Of a DNA stretch of 24,995 nucleotides, positions 1 through 9,705 are shown one piece after another. The position numbers and the translations under genes were made by a program. The notes beneath the pieces are model-generated. The model made no database searches. It was given only the letters and a program-made list of their open reading frames with translations, and was not told the origin of the DNA. The stretch comes from Veillonellaceae bacterium (lineage in GTDB: Bacteria > Bacillota_C > Negativicutes > UBA1444): contig JAAZNU010000167.1 in the NCBI GenBank assembly GCA_012798135.1, positions 1 to 24,995 of the forward strand, written 5' to 3'. Position 1 is the first letter of the stretch, and each line of letters starts with the position of its first letter.

Positions 1-1
1 A

Positions 2-1855
2 TTAATTGAAAAAGACAGTTTCTGTAATTTACTTTTCAATTCTTATGTCAAACAAATGATTTCCATACCTACAGAAGTCAAAGAAGTGATTATTCAAAAG
101 GCTGAAAATTTAATGTTTGATGATGATCCACTCCCTGCATCGCTTTTTCTTGAATATATCAAAAACGGAAATAGAAAAAATTTTGAAGAAAAATCATTTG
201 CCAGAAGAAATAAATTATCAATTTTAGTTGTAGCAGAAAAAATTGAAAACAAAAACAGATTTACCAATAACATTATAAATTTAATCTGGTCTATTTGTGA
301 AGAATCGTTCTGGGGTGTGCCTGCACATCTGTATATGCAAAAAGCCGGGCTTGGATTACCAGATGTAGAAGAACCGATTGTCGATCTTTTTGCAGCCGAA
401 ACCGGATCCTGTCTGGCCTGGACATATTTTCTACTCAAAGAAAAACTTGACAGTATTTCTCCTATAATCTCAAGAAGAATTGAATACGAAATAAAACGGA
501 GAATTCTTGATCCCTGTAATGAAAGAAATGATTTTTGGTGGATGGGTTTTAATTCCGAAAGACCTCTAAATAACTGGACACCATGGATTTGCTCTAACTG
601 GCTCACCTGTATTTTGTTCATTGAGAACAATTCTGAACGAAGAATAAGATCTGTTTTAAGGTCTATGCAGATAGTTGATCGTTTTATTGATTCATATCCT
701 GATGATGGAGGATGCGATGAGGGTCCTTCCTATTACTGGAGAGCAGCTGCATCTGCATTGGAATATCTGGAACTTCTCTATATAGCAACTGGTAAGAATA
801 TTGATATCTTTCATCAACCAAAAATTAAAGAAATGGGAAGGTATATTTGTTATTCTTACATTGCCTATCCGTATTTTACCAATTTTGGCGATGCCAGTGC
901 AATACCAGGTGTTTCACCAGTACTTCTTTACAGATTGGGATCAATGCTTGAGGATGCTGACATAAAAAAAATGGCGGTATTCTTTTTTCAGAAAAATGGA
1001 GCCGGACCGAATTTGTTATTGAATGGCAATTTAGGTAGACTGGTACCCAATATCGTTACATTTAAGGAATTAACCCATCAGGATGCACAGGAGCCACTTT
1101 TCAAATCAGTATGGTTACCAAATACTGAATTTTTGGCAATTAGAGAACATGCTAATTCTGTAAAAGGCTTTTACATGGCAATTAAAGGCGGACATAATGG
1201 AGTGAGCCATAATCATAATGATGTAGGTAATTTCATATTGTTCTATGATGGAAAACCTGTTTTTGTGGATGCCGGAGTCGAAACCTACACTGCAAAAACA
1301 TTTAGCAAAAATCGATATGAAATTTGGACAATGCAATCAGCTTATCACAATCTTCCTACCATTAATGGTGTAGACCAAAATGATGGAAAGTCATTCCGCT
1401 CTAAAGATGTCTGGTTCCGCGATTTGGGTACAAAATACGAGTTTAATATTGATATTTCTTCTGCTTACCCTGACAGTGCATGCGTTAAAAAATGGACCCG
1501 GTCTGTCATCTTTGAACCGGAAAAACAAATTTCAATTCATGAGAGATATATTCTTGTTCGTAAAAAGAGACCAACAGTATTGCATCTTTTGACGCCAATT
1601 TCGCCAGAAAATATCGACAATAACAGTATGAGGTTTATCCTTCAACAGTATTCCGATAGTGAAAAAGATAAAAGCAAAAACGTTTATTTACATTATGACC
1701 ATGATAAATTTTCAAAAATATCAATCGATATAATTACCATCGAAGATATTCAATTAAAAAGAGTATGGGGAGACAAATTGTATCGAATTAATTTTTTTAT
1801 GAAATCTGACAAATTAAGAAATGAATGTGTTTTCAGAGTTAACGATTCGAACTAA
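2..1855 (+). CDS. Heparinase II/III family protein (5' end outside window)
   Basis: The reading frame is open from base 2 with no stop before the first ATG at 56, so the true start probably lies upstream; 599 residues follow that ATG. The N-terminal part (about residues 1-330 from the ATG) is helical and Trp-rich, as expected for the alpha/alpha toroid of polysaccharide lyases. The C-terminal part carries the family hallmark SHNHNDVG (384-391), then a VDAG segment and IWTMQSAYHNLP, typical of the heparinase II/III beta-sandwich domain. Family members cleave uronic-acid-containing polysaccharides by beta-elimination, so an acidic glycan substrate is likely. No signal peptide can be judged because the N-terminus is missing. 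It is followed by a 416-base non-coding gap. The family call is firm; the specific lyase family and substrate are unknown. Confidence 0.85.
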   Translation, partial: LIEKDSFCNLLFNSYVKQMISIPTEVKEVIIQKAENLMFDDDPLPASLFLEYIKNGNRKNFEEKSFARRNKLSILVVAEKIENKNRFTNNIINLIWSICEESFWGVPAHLYMQKAGLGLPDVEEPIVDLFAAETGSCLAWTYFLLKEKLDSISPIISRRIEYEIKRRILDPCNERNDFWWMGFNSERPLNNWTPWICSNWLTCILFIENNSERRIRSVLRSMQIVDRFIDSYPDDGGCDEGPSYYWRAAASALEYLELLYIATGKNIDIFHQPKIKEMGRYICYSYIAYPYFTNFGDASAIPGVSPVLLYRLGSMLEDADIKKMAVFFFQKNGAGPNLLLNGNLGRLVPNIVTFKELTHQDAQEPLFKSVWLPNTEFLAIREHANSVKGFYMAIKGGHNGVSHNHNDVGNFILFYDGKPVFVDAGVETYTAKTFSKNRYEIWTMQSAYHNLPTINGVDQNDGKSFRSKDVWFRDLGTKYEFNIDISSAYPDSACVKKWTRSVIFEPEKQISIHERYILVRKKRPTVLHLLTPISPENIDNNSMRFILQQYSDSEKDKSKNVYLHYDHDKFSKISIDIITIEDIQLKRVWGDKLYRINFFMKSDKLRNECVFRVNDSN

Positions 1856-1872
1856 AAATTGTGAAGTTATTA

Positions 1873-1888
1873 GTTAGTAATTACTAAC
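1873..1888. repeat. Perfect 16-base palindrome after the heparinase-like gene
   Basis: GTTAGTAA is followed directly by its reverse complement TTACTAAC, 17 bases after the stop codon. There is no loop and no clear T-tract, so it is a poor intrinsic terminator. A protein-binding site or chance in AT-rich DNA are alternatives. Confidence 0.4.
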
Positions 1889-2170
1889 AAAATGTGAAAT
1901 CAAAATCATATGTATTTTAGGTATTTCACTGTTTCAAATCTAAAGATGATCTATAAATATTACAAACAATATTATTTTCTGGATTGGCTAATTTTTTTGA
2001 AGAAAATATAGTCTCTTCTGAAACAAATTTAAATAAATGGTAATAAAATATTCATAAACGGATTTATATAATGTTGGAGAATTAGTTACTTAAAATGCAG
2101 AACACTGGCTACAATTGTGAGAAGGATAAAATAAAGTTTTTTGGTTTTGCTATGTCATAGAACAGAAAAA

Positions 2171-2193
2171 TTAAGGTTTATTTTCAACCTTAA
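2171..2193. promoter_or_regulatory. Perfect hairpin upstream of the GH28-like gene
   Basis: TTAAGGTT and AACCTTAA are perfect 8-base inverted arms around a 7-base loop. No T-tract follows on the plus strand, so a terminator role is weak. It lies just upstream of the TAAATTTG -7-like element at 2204-2211, where an operator could sit. No function is demonstrated. Confidence 0.35.
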
Positions 2194-2271
2194 CCCCCTG
2201 TCCTAAATTTGAGGAGTATTATAGAGAATTATGATACAAATAAAAATTATTCTATTAAAAAAGAGTCTACT

Positions 2272-3462
2272 ATGAAAAACTACCATTTTATTATTGCTAT
2301 TGTTTGTCTCAATATTCTAACTTTCAAAACTTATTCTCAATCAGAATACCGGTACTACAATGGCAAAGCACATGAAAGAAATAAAAATATGGTCATTTCA
2401 CCCAATGATTATAAGAAGGGTTCAGTAATTGATCGTATTGAATCTGCAATAAATGATGCTTTGCGCCTGGGAGTTAATTCAATTGAAATCCCGAGAGTTG
2501 ATGTGGTTGAAGGCAAAACTGAATGGCTAATTGAAAGAGCTATTGTACTCCCTTCTGATTTTACGCTAATTTTAAAAGATTGTCTGATCAGGTTAGCCCC
2601 TGGAACCAAAGATAATATTATCACCAATTCCGGGGCACGAACCCAGCCATTGACCGGGAACAAAAACATAAAAATTGTAGGCCAGGGGAATGTTGTGCTT
2701 AGTGGCGGAATGGAATCACATTTTGACCCTCCGGGAGACCGAAGTGGATATAAAACAATCGGGATTTTATTATATAACACTGAACATTTTATAATTGAAG
2801 GGATCAAAATTGAAGAATCTCAAACTTATGCAATTTCTGTTGAAAACGGGTGTGCCTATGGAAGAATTTCCAACATTGAACTTTATAGCACAAACAAATA
2901 TCCAAACCAGGATGGGATTGATGTATTAAAAGGATGTCATGATATTATTATCGAGAACATTACTGGAATTTCAGGAGATGATATGATTGCCCTTACAGGT
3001 CTAAGGAGATCCCCAAACCTGAAATCATATGGGATGGAAATTGTTGGAAGCAGAATTACTGATAATGATGATATTTACAATATAATTATCAATAATATTC
3101 AAGGCACTACAGCCGGAGGGCATCATATAATCAGGTTATTGAATCATGATGGCGTTAAAATATACAACATTTTCATAAGCAATGTTATGGATACATCAAA
3201 GGAAGGAGATATTCAGAACAAGGCAGCTGTTTTGATAGGAGATGGTGCCTATTATTCAATTTCTAAAAACCAGCTTGGGGAAACTTCAAGAATATTTGTC
3301 AACAACGTATTATCTCGTTCAAAGAGTGTTATAAAAATCAGAGGAACTCTTAAAGATGCCGTAATAAGAAATATTGTTGGATATGGTGAGAATACAATAG
3401 TTGTTGATTATGGCAACGCACCCATTGAAAATGTAAAAGTCATTGATTCGTTTTTATTCTAA
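2272..3462 (+). CDS. GH28-like right-handed beta-helix protein, secreted
   Basis: The chosen ATG gives 396 residues beginning with a Sec-type signal peptide (about 1-23, hydrophobic FIIAIVCLNIL then a TYSQS cleavage region). The in-frame TTG at 2209 would put 21 charged residues before the signal and is disfavoured. The body is a pectate-lyase/polygalacturonase-type beta-helix with repeated I-I-N/E-N-I turns. NQDGID (212-217) and GDD (235-237) match the first two GH28 acidic motifs, and GGHH (282-285) matches the His motif. The usual RIK motif is not recognisable; KAAVLIG stands near its expected place. GH28 enzymes hydrolyse galacturonan or rhamnogalacturonan backbones, fitting the neighbouring rhamnosidases. 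A beta-helix lyase or epimerase is possible. Class is confident, activity is not. Confidence 0.75.
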   Translation: MKNYHFIIAIVCLNILTFKTYSQSEYRYYNGKAHERNKNMVISPNDYKKGSVIDRIESAINDALRLGVNSIEIPRVDVVEGKTEWLIERAIVLPSDFTLILKDCLIRLAPGTKDNIITNSGARTQPLTGNKNIKIVGQGNVVLSGGMESHFDPPGDRSGYKTIGILLYNTEHFIIEGIKIEESQTYAISVENGCAYGRISNIELYSTNKYPNQDGIDVLKGCHDIIIENITGISGDDMIALTGLRRSPNLKSYGMEIVGSRITDNDDIYNIIINNIQGTTAGGHHIIRLLNHDGVKIYNIFISNVMDTSKEGDIQNKAAVLIGDGAYYSISKNQLGETSRIFVNNVLSRSKSVIKIRGTLKDAVIRNIVGYGENTIVVDYGNAPIENVKVIDSFLF

Positions 3463-3647
3463 TAATAAATTAATTGCAAAATATTTATCGCAGAATAAGT
3501 ATTTGATTAACAGGCAACTTACAGACTTTATTCGAAAAATACAATAAAAATGTTTTTATAAGCATGGATTTTTCAACAGATTAATAATCATTTAACTCTC
3601 AAAATGTGTCATATAAGAAACAATAATTCATAAAAAGAGCCATAGAC

Positions 3648-5078
3648 ATGAATCAAAACAATGAAAATCAGCGTCGTAAGTTTATCAAGAATCTGATAGC
3701 TTTAAGTAGCTTTACGATATTACCTTCTCACTATGTTATTGGAAGGTATTCTGTCAAGGGTAATCATACCATTCCTCCTAGCGAGAAAATAAACCTGGCA
3801 TGTTGCGGAATTGGGAATAGAGGTAAAGAAGTGATCCTTAATCTTTATCAGACCGGCCTGGTCAACATCGTAGCATTATGTGATACAGATATGGAAGCTC
3901 CCCATACAGTTGATATTATAAATATGTTTCCTGAAGCACCTAGATTTAGAGATTTCAGGAAAATGTTCGATAAAATGGGCAACATGATTGATGCTGTATC
4001 AATTGCTACACCAGATTTTTCGCATTTCCCTATTGCTATGCTTGCCATGTCTTTAGGAAAACATGTTTATGTGGAAAAGCCGTTGGCTCATACTTTTCAT
4101 GAGATAGAGCTCATGATGAAGGCTGAGAGGAAATATAGAGTTGCCACTCAAATGGGGAATCAGGGTCATTCAGAAGCAAATTATTTTCAATTTAAAACAT
4201 GGACCGAAGCTGGGATAATAAGAAATGTTAAGAAAATTACGGCTCACATGAATAGTTCAAGACGCTGGCATGGGATGAAAGTATCAGGTTATCTTGAAGA
4301 ACAACCAATACCTGAAACCCTTGATTGGGATGTGTGGTTAAGTACAGCTCAGTATCATAAATATAATAAGGGTTATGTGAATGGTGAATGGAGGTCATGG
4401 TATGACTTCGGAAATGGAGCATTGGGAGATTGGGGAGCTCATATTTTTGATACTGCTCATGAATTTTTAAAACTTGGACTTCCCGAGGAAGTTAAGGCAT
4501 TAAAAATTGAAGGATACAGCCCCTATATTTTTCCTCAAGCCTCAACATTAATGTTCAAGTTTCCGGCACGAGATAGTTTGCCTCCTGTTGAATTGACATG
4601 GTATGACGGAGTAAACAATTTACCTCCTTTACCTGATGAATATGGAAATGGCGTTGAGACAAAAAATGTACCACCTCCGTCAACAGGTACTAATGAATCA
4701 AAAAAATTACCGCCGGGGAAGATTATTTATGGTGAAGGATTGATTTTTAAAGGGGGATCACATGGTTCAATACTAAAAATTATTCCTGAATGGAAAGCAA
4801 AAGAAATGGAAGAAAAGCTACCTGAAGTGCCATTAAGTCCTTCGAACCATTATACAAATTTTATTCTAGCATGTAAAGGGGAAGAAAAATGTCGATCATC
4901 ATTTGCTGTAGCAGGTCCTTTATGTCAAGTAATGATGCTAGGGGTTATTGCTCAACGGCTTAATACAAGTTTTCAATTTAACATAAAAAAGAAGAAAATT
5001 ACAAATAATAAATTAGCTAATGAACTCTTGATTGGCAGACCACCTAGAAAAGGATGGGAAGAATTTTATAGGTTGTAA
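3648..5078 (+). CDS. Tat-type Gfo/Idh/MocA family oxidoreductase
   Basis: The 476-residue protein starts with a Tat-like leader: RRKFIKN (9-15) followed by a hydrophobic LIALSSFTILP. The nucleotide-binding Rossmann motif is GIGNRG (54-59), followed by CDTD at the end of the second strand. VEKPLAHT (142-149) is the family's EKP motif, and GDWGAHIFD (260-268) is the usual C-terminal substrate-site segment. Members oxidise or reduce sugars and cyclitols with tightly bound or free NAD(P). Export of such enzymes is common in Bacteroidota glycan loci. The gene lies 185 bases after the GH28-like gene and 41 bases before the GH78 ATG, so it probably shares a transcript with the latter. Substrate is unknown; a glycoside or free rhamnose or uronate is an inference from context. 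Confidence 0.88.
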   Translation: MNQNNENQRRKFIKNLIALSSFTILPSHYVIGRYSVKGNHTIPPSEKINLACCGIGNRGKEVILNLYQTGLVNIVALCDTDMEAPHTVDIINMFPEAPRFRDFRKMFDKMGNMIDAVSIATPDFSHFPIAMLAMSLGKHVYVEKPLAHTFHEIELMMKAERKYRVATQMGNQGHSEANYFQFKTWTEAGIIRNVKKITAHMNSSRRWHGMKVSGYLEEQPIPETLDWDVWLSTAQYHKYNKGYVNGEWRSWYDFGNGALGDWGAHIFDTAHEFLKLGLPEEVKALKIEGYSPYIFPQASTLMFKFPARDSLPPVELTWYDGVNNLPPLPDEYGNGVETKNVPPPSTGTNESKKLPPGKIIYGEGLIFKGGSHGSILKIIPEWKAKEMEEKLPEVPLSPSNHYTNFILACKGEEKCRSSFAVAGPLCQVMMLGVIAQRLNTSFQFNIKKKKITNNKLANELLIGRPPRKGWEEFYRL

Positions 5079-5119
5079 TAATTCAATAATGAAATTATAA
5101 AGTGAAAATAGAAGAAATT

Positions 5120-7819
5120 ATGAAAAAAATTGAGTTGTTTACTATTGTTTGGGCAATACTTTCCTTCTTTAGCATAAGTTCTGCACAAATCAGCATAGAA
5201 AAATTGGAATGTGAATATCTGGTCAATCCTATTGGAGTAGATGTTGTTAATCCTCGCTTCTCGTGGAAAATAATAAGTGCAAGGCCGGATGCAATACAAA
5301 AGGCTTGCCAGATTATAATCGGTACTGATTCCGTAGAAGTTGCAGGGGGAAAAGGAAATGTATGGGAATCAGGTGAAATATTTGCTAAATCGATACCAAT
5401 TGTTTATCGGGGACCTTCACTGCAACCTTTTACGAAGTATTTCTGGAAAGTTAAAGTTATGGATGAAAATGATAACTGGTCAGACTTTTCAAAGGTTGCT
5501 TTTTTTGAGACTGGAATGATGAGACAGGAAAACTGGATAGGAAATTGGATTACCGACACATATGACTATAATCTGAAACCTGCGCCATATTTTAGAAAAT
5601 CTTTTGAAATAGACAAAAAAGTTATATCAGCTCGTGCTTACATTGCTGTGGCAGGCCTTTATGAAATGTACCTTAACGGAAACAGGGTCGGTAACCACTT
5701 TCTTGATCCTATGTATACGCGATTCGATCGCAAGACATTTTATGTGGCATATGATATTACATATTCGCTTCAAAAGGGAGAGAATGTTATCGGCATTATA
5801 TTAGGAAACGGTTGGTATAACCACCAGGCAAAAGCAGTTTGGTATTTCGATAAAGCTCCATGGCGTGCACGACCAAAATTTTGTATGGATATTCGAATTG
5901 CTTTTGAGGACGGCTCTGATACTGTTATATGTACCGGACAAGATTGGAAAACTTCGCTAAGCCCTATTATATACAACAGTATTTATACAGGGGAACATTA
6001 TGATGCTCGTCTTGAACAACAGGGGTGGAATATGACTGGTTTCGATGATTCCAGCTGGAAAAATGCTTTGTGTACGGGTTCTCCTTCACAGAACATTGTC
6101 CCCCAGTTACTGCACCCGATACGAACAATCGAAAAAATTGATGCAACAGAAATGATTCAATTGGATGCAAAAACATTTCTCTATAACTTCGGTAGAAATA
6201 TTTCTGGTGTTTGCAAAATTACAACTTCCGGATCAGCAGGTACCATTATTCGCCTGAAACATGCAGAAAGGCTCGATGAGAACCGACATGCTGATCAATC
6301 AAATATTGACGTACATTACCGACCAACTGATGATTCTGAACCATTTATGACAGATATTTTTATTCTCAATGGCAATGGAGAGGAAACATTTATGCCTCGT
6401 TTCAATTACAAAGGATTTCAGTATGTTGAAGTAAGTGCAGATAAACCAATCAAGTTGACGAAAGAAAGTCTTTCTGCTTATTTTGTACACAGTGATGTGC
6501 CTGTAGCCGGTAGCATCCGTTCATCCAATCCAACATTGAATAAGATCTGGCAAGCTGCAAATGCTTCGTATCTCTCAAATTTATTTGGTTATCCTACCGA
6601 TTGCCCACAACGTGAAAAAAATGGTTGGACCGGTGATGCTCATATCAATATAGAAACTGGCCTTTATAATTTCGATGGAATTACCATTTACGAAAAGTGG
6701 CTGGATGATCATAAGAATGAACAACAGCCAAATGGAGTGCTTCCGGCTATAATTCCTTCAGGCGGTTATGGTTATCATTGGGCAAATGGGCCCGATTGGA
6801 CCAGTTCTATTGCCATTATTCCATGGAATATTTACCTTTTTTATGGAGATTCAAGATTACTTGAAAGTTGTTATAATAATATAAAACAATATGTTGATTG
6901 CATTGATCGCAGAAGTCCATCCGGCTTAACCGACTGGGGACTTGGCGACTGGGTTCCAGTTCGGACGAAAACACCAAAGGAATTCACATCTTCTGTTTAC
7001 TTTTTTGTCGATGCTACTATTCTTGCCAAAACAGCAAAAATATTGGGAAACCAAACTGATTTTGAAAAATATGAGTCTCTGTCAAGCAAAATTAAAAATG
7101 CCATTAATAAAAAATATCTTGACGTATCCAAGGGGATATATGGCAATGGTTCACAAACAGAAATGAGTGTTGCACTAAAGTGGGGAATTGTACCTGACAG
7201 TCTAATTCCTAAAATAGCAGAGAAATTGGCCGAACGCGTCATATCTGATAACTATCATGTAGATGTTGGGTTGCTTGGATCAAAGGCAATATTAAATGCT
7301 TTAAGCGAAAATGGATATGCTGATTTGGCATATAAAATGGCTGTACAAGAGACCTATCCTTCCTGGGGTTGGTGGATTAAAAATGGAGCAACAACACTTT
7401 ACGAAAATTGGGATATTAATGCCAGACGCGATCTATCTTTGAATCATATAATGTTTGGTGAGATAAATGCTTGGTTTTACAAAGGACTTGCCGGTATTTT
7501 TCCTGATGAAAATCAACCAGGTTTCAAAAATGTGATTCTAAAACCAAATTTTGTTTCAGGACTAAAGCAATTTGAAGCCCGTCACGATGGTCCTTATGGA
7601 ACCGTTGTTTCGTCATGGGAGAGATCGGGGAAAAAAGTCTTATATAATGTTGTTATTCCAGCCAACAGCACCGCAACCCTTTATCTCAGTGGAAAGAAAG
7701 TAATGGTAAAAGGAAATGAAAGAGCTGAAAAGAAAATAATTGAGGCTGAAAATGCCAAAAGTAAATTGTGTTTTCATTTGAGTTCAGGAAACTACGTATT
7801 TACAATTGATGAACTTTGA
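5120..7819 (+). CDS. GH78 alpha-L-rhamnosidase, secreted
   Basis: Starting at the ATG gives 899 residues with a clear signal peptide (MKKIELFTIVWAILSFF, cleavage near SSAQ). The in-frame GTG at 5102 only adds six residues before it. The order matches GH78: N-terminal fibronectin-like and beta-sandwich domains (about 25-440), then the (alpha/alpha)6 catalytic barrel and a C-terminal beta-domain. DCPQREKNGWTGDA (494-507) holds the Glu that aligns with the known general acid, four residues before the conserved Trp. TTLYENW (758-764) holds the candidate general base. Both key residues are present. The enzyme should release terminal alpha-L-rhamnose outside the cytoplasm from rhamnogalacturonan-like glycans. 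Length is normal for the family. Confidence 0.93.
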   Translation: MKKIELFTIVWAILSFFSISSAQISIEKLECEYLVNPIGVDVVNPRFSWKIISARPDAIQKACQIIIGTDSVEVAGGKGNVWESGEIFAKSIPIVYRGPSLQPFTKYFWKVKVMDENDNWSDFSKVAFFETGMMRQENWIGNWITDTYDYNLKPAPYFRKSFEIDKKVISARAYIAVAGLYEMYLNGNRVGNHFLDPMYTRFDRKTFYVAYDITYSLQKGENVIGIILGNGWYNHQAKAVWYFDKAPWRARPKFCMDIRIAFEDGSDTVICTGQDWKTSLSPIIYNSIYTGEHYDARLEQQGWNMTGFDDSSWKNALCTGSPSQNIVPQLLHPIRTIEKIDATEMIQLDAKTFLYNFGRNISGVCKITTSGSAGTIIRLKHAERLDENRHADQSNIDVHYRPTDDSEPFMTDIFILNGNGEETFMPRFNYKGFQYVEVSADKPIKLTKESLSAYFVHSDVPVAGSIRSSNPTLNKIWQAANASYLSNLFGYPTDCPQREKNGWTGDAHINIETGLYNFDGITIYEKWLDDHKNEQQPNGVLPAIIPSGGYGYHWANGPDWTSSIAIIPWNIYLFYGDSRLLESCYNNIKQYVDCIDRRSPSGLTDWGLGDWVPVRTKTPKEFTSSVYFFVDATILAKTAKILGNQTDFEKYESLSSKIKNAINKKYLDVSKGIYGNGSQTEMSVALKWGIVPDSLIPKIAEKLAERVISDNYHVDVGLLGSKAILNALSENGYADLAYKMAVQETYPSWGWWIKNGATTLYENWDINARRDLSLNHIMFGEINAWFYKGLAGIFPDENQPGFKNVILKPNFVSGLKQFEARHDGPYGTVVSSWERSGKKVLYNVVIPANSTATLYLSGKKVMVKGNERAEKKIIEAENAKSKLCFHLSSGNYVFTIDEL

Positions 7820-7878
7820 AAAATTCGAAGTTATGCCAACCTTTTTGTGTTTAAAATTCATCACAAGTTACTTATGCC

Positions 7879-9645
7879 ATGAAACACAAACTTTTTACCA
7901 CATTTGTTATTTTATTCATTTATCTCGCCAATTTGTTTTCCCAACTCCCACCAGTTTTTGAAAACAGAGTTGCACTCATACCCACGCCTGAATTAACCAG
8001 GGTATATTTACCCCCAACACGTATAATCTGGATTTCCGACACGACGGGAAAACTTGTTCAAAATGCCAGTGCAATTATTAAACCTGGTAATGGACAGGCT
8101 GATATGCACACAGATAAGTATCTGAAACTTGTAAGTACCATAAATGCTTTCCCGGGAATAATTCTTGATTTCGGAAAAGAAATTCAAGGTGGGCTCGAGA
8201 TTATAACAACAAAAAATAATTCGAAACCTGCCGGAAGATTGAGGATACGTTTTGGAGAATCGGTCCAGGAAGCCATGAGCGAAGCAGGATTTCAGGGATC
8301 TACCAACGATCATGCTATGCGCGATTTTGTCATCACGGTGCCATGGCTGGGTCGCCTTGAAGTAGGCAATTCAGGTTTCCGATTTGTTCGACTCGATATT
8401 GTGGATCCTGAAACTGAAATTGAAATTAAGGAAATCAATGCCATTTTTGTTTTTCGTGATATACCATATGTTGGTTCTTTTCAATGCAACGATGAACGTC
8501 TTAATCAAATTTGGTTAACAGGTGCTTATACAGTCCACTTAAATATGCAGGAGTACTTATGGGATGGAATCAAACGCGACCGTTTGGTCTGGATAGGAGA
8601 TATGCATCCTGAAGTGATGACCATTAATACCGTGTTTGGATTTAATGAGGTTGTCCCAAAAAGTCTTGATCTGGTGCGCGACATAACTCCCCTTCCTTCC
8701 TGGATGAACGGCATCAGCTCCTATTCAATGTGGTGGATTTTAATTCAGCGTGACTGGTATATATATCACGGAGATCTAGATTACTTAAAAAAACAAAAAA
8801 ACTATCTCACTGCATTATTAAAGGAATTAGCCTCAAATATTGATGATTCAGGAAGTGAAATTCTTAAGGGAAGACGGTTTCTGGATTGGCCTACTAGTGA
8901 AAATAAGGAGGCAATTCATGACGGATTACAGGCATTAATGGTGCTTGCCTTCCAGGCAGGGGCCGAATTGTGCAAAGTTCTGGACGAACCTGCTTCAGTT
9001 ACCCTTTGTAATTCATCTATTGAAAAATTGAAAAGACATATTCCTGAAATGGCCGGTTCTAAACAAGCTGCAGCATTGCTTTCGCTCTCAGGACTGATTT
9101 CTGCCGACAAAGCAAATCAGGAAGTCTTATCAAAAGATGGCGTACATAAAATGTCAACTTTTTATGGATACTATATGCTTAAAGCACGAGCGCTGGCAGG
9201 AGATTATCAGGGAGCTTTAGATAATATTCGCCAGTATTGGGGAGCCATGCTTGATCTGGGGGCCACAACTTTTTGGGAAGATTTTGATATTGACTGGATG
9301 AAAAATGCTGCCCGGATTGATGAAGTTGTACCGTCAGGTAAGGTTGATGTACATGGTTCGTTTGGAAATTATTGTTATAAGGGTTTTCGACATAGTTTCT
9401 GTCATGGCTGGGCTTCCGGGCCAACACCATGGTTGACCCAATACATACTTGGTGTAAATGTGATCGAACCAGGATGTAAAGTAATTAAGCTCAAACCACA
9501 TTTGTGCGATCTGGAATGGGTTACCGGTACTTTTCCAACTCCATATGGTATGCTAAGAATTCAACATAAAAAAGGAAAAGGGAATAAGATTGAAACCACG
9601 TATGTTGCTCCAAAAGAAGTTAAGGTAATTTTGGAGAATAAATAA
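7879..9645 (+). CDS. Short GH78-like protein (putative alpha-L-rhamnosidase)
   Basis: 588 residues with a signal peptide (MKHKLFTTFVILFIYLANLFSQ). It is shorter than the preceding GH78 because it has only one beta-sandwich region (about 25-195) before the helical barrel (about 200-520). DGIKRDRLVWIGDM (229-242) aligns without gaps to the GH78 motif of the neighbour, but Asp234 stands where the catalytic Glu is expected. GATTFWEDFD (461-470) keeps the second-glutamate motif, and SFCHGWASGPTPWLT (506-520) is the conserved C-terminal barrel segment. It starts 59 bases after the large rhamnosidase and is likely co-transcribed. Divergent rhamnosidase is the best call; altered specificity or a non-hydrolytic role is possible. 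Confidence 0.82.
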   Translation: MKHKLFTTFVILFIYLANLFSQLPPVFENRVALIPTPELTRVYLPPTRIIWISDTTGKLVQNASAIIKPGNGQADMHTDKYLKLVSTINAFPGIILDFGKEIQGGLEIITTKNNSKPAGRLRIRFGESVQEAMSEAGFQGSTNDHAMRDFVITVPWLGRLEVGNSGFRFVRLDIVDPETEIEIKEINAIFVFRDIPYVGSFQCNDERLNQIWLTGAYTVHLNMQEYLWDGIKRDRLVWIGDMHPEVMTINTVFGFNEVVPKSLDLVRDITPLPSWMNGISSYSMWWILIQRDWYIYHGDLDYLKKQKNYLTALLKELASNIDDSGSEILKGRRFLDWPTSENKEAIHDGLQALMVLAFQAGAELCKVLDEPASVTLCNSSIEKLKRHIPEMAGSKQAAALLSLSGLISADKANQEVLSKDGVHKMSTFYGYYMLKARALAGDYQGALDNIRQYWGAMLDLGATTFWEDFDIDWMKNAARIDEVVPSGKVDVHGSFGNYCYKGFRHSFCHGWASGPTPWLTQYILGVNVIEPGCKVIKLKPHLCDLEWVTGTFPTPYGMLRIQHKKGKGNKIETTYVAPKEVKVILENK

Positions 9646-9705
9646 AAATATTTAAAAACCTTATGTACCATACAACCATTTCAACATTAACAACAGAATA
9701 AAATC

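Larger units (their letters stand above)
1856..2271. other. AT-rich intergenic region
   Basis: No convincing gene. It contains a 16-base perfect palindrome just after the heparinase-like gene and a perfect 8-bp-arm hairpin near its right end, then a TAAATTTG (2204-2211) that fits the Bacteroidota -7 pattern TAnnTTTG. No good TTG element lies 17-21 bases upstream of it. A promoter for the GH28-like gene is therefore possible but weak. Confidence 0.5.

Noticed and set aside
94..630. Minus-strand open frame of 178 codons opposite the heparinase-like gene
   Set aside because: The plus-strand frame has continuous family similarity; the antisense frame shows no domain or start signal.
2209..2271. 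TTG start for the GH28-like gene
   Set aside because: It adds 21 mostly polar residues ahead of a good signal peptide; the ATG at 2272 is more sensible.
5102..5119. GTG start for the GH78 gene
   Set aside because: It adds six polar residues before MKK and the hydrophobic signal; the ATG at 5120 is the better start.
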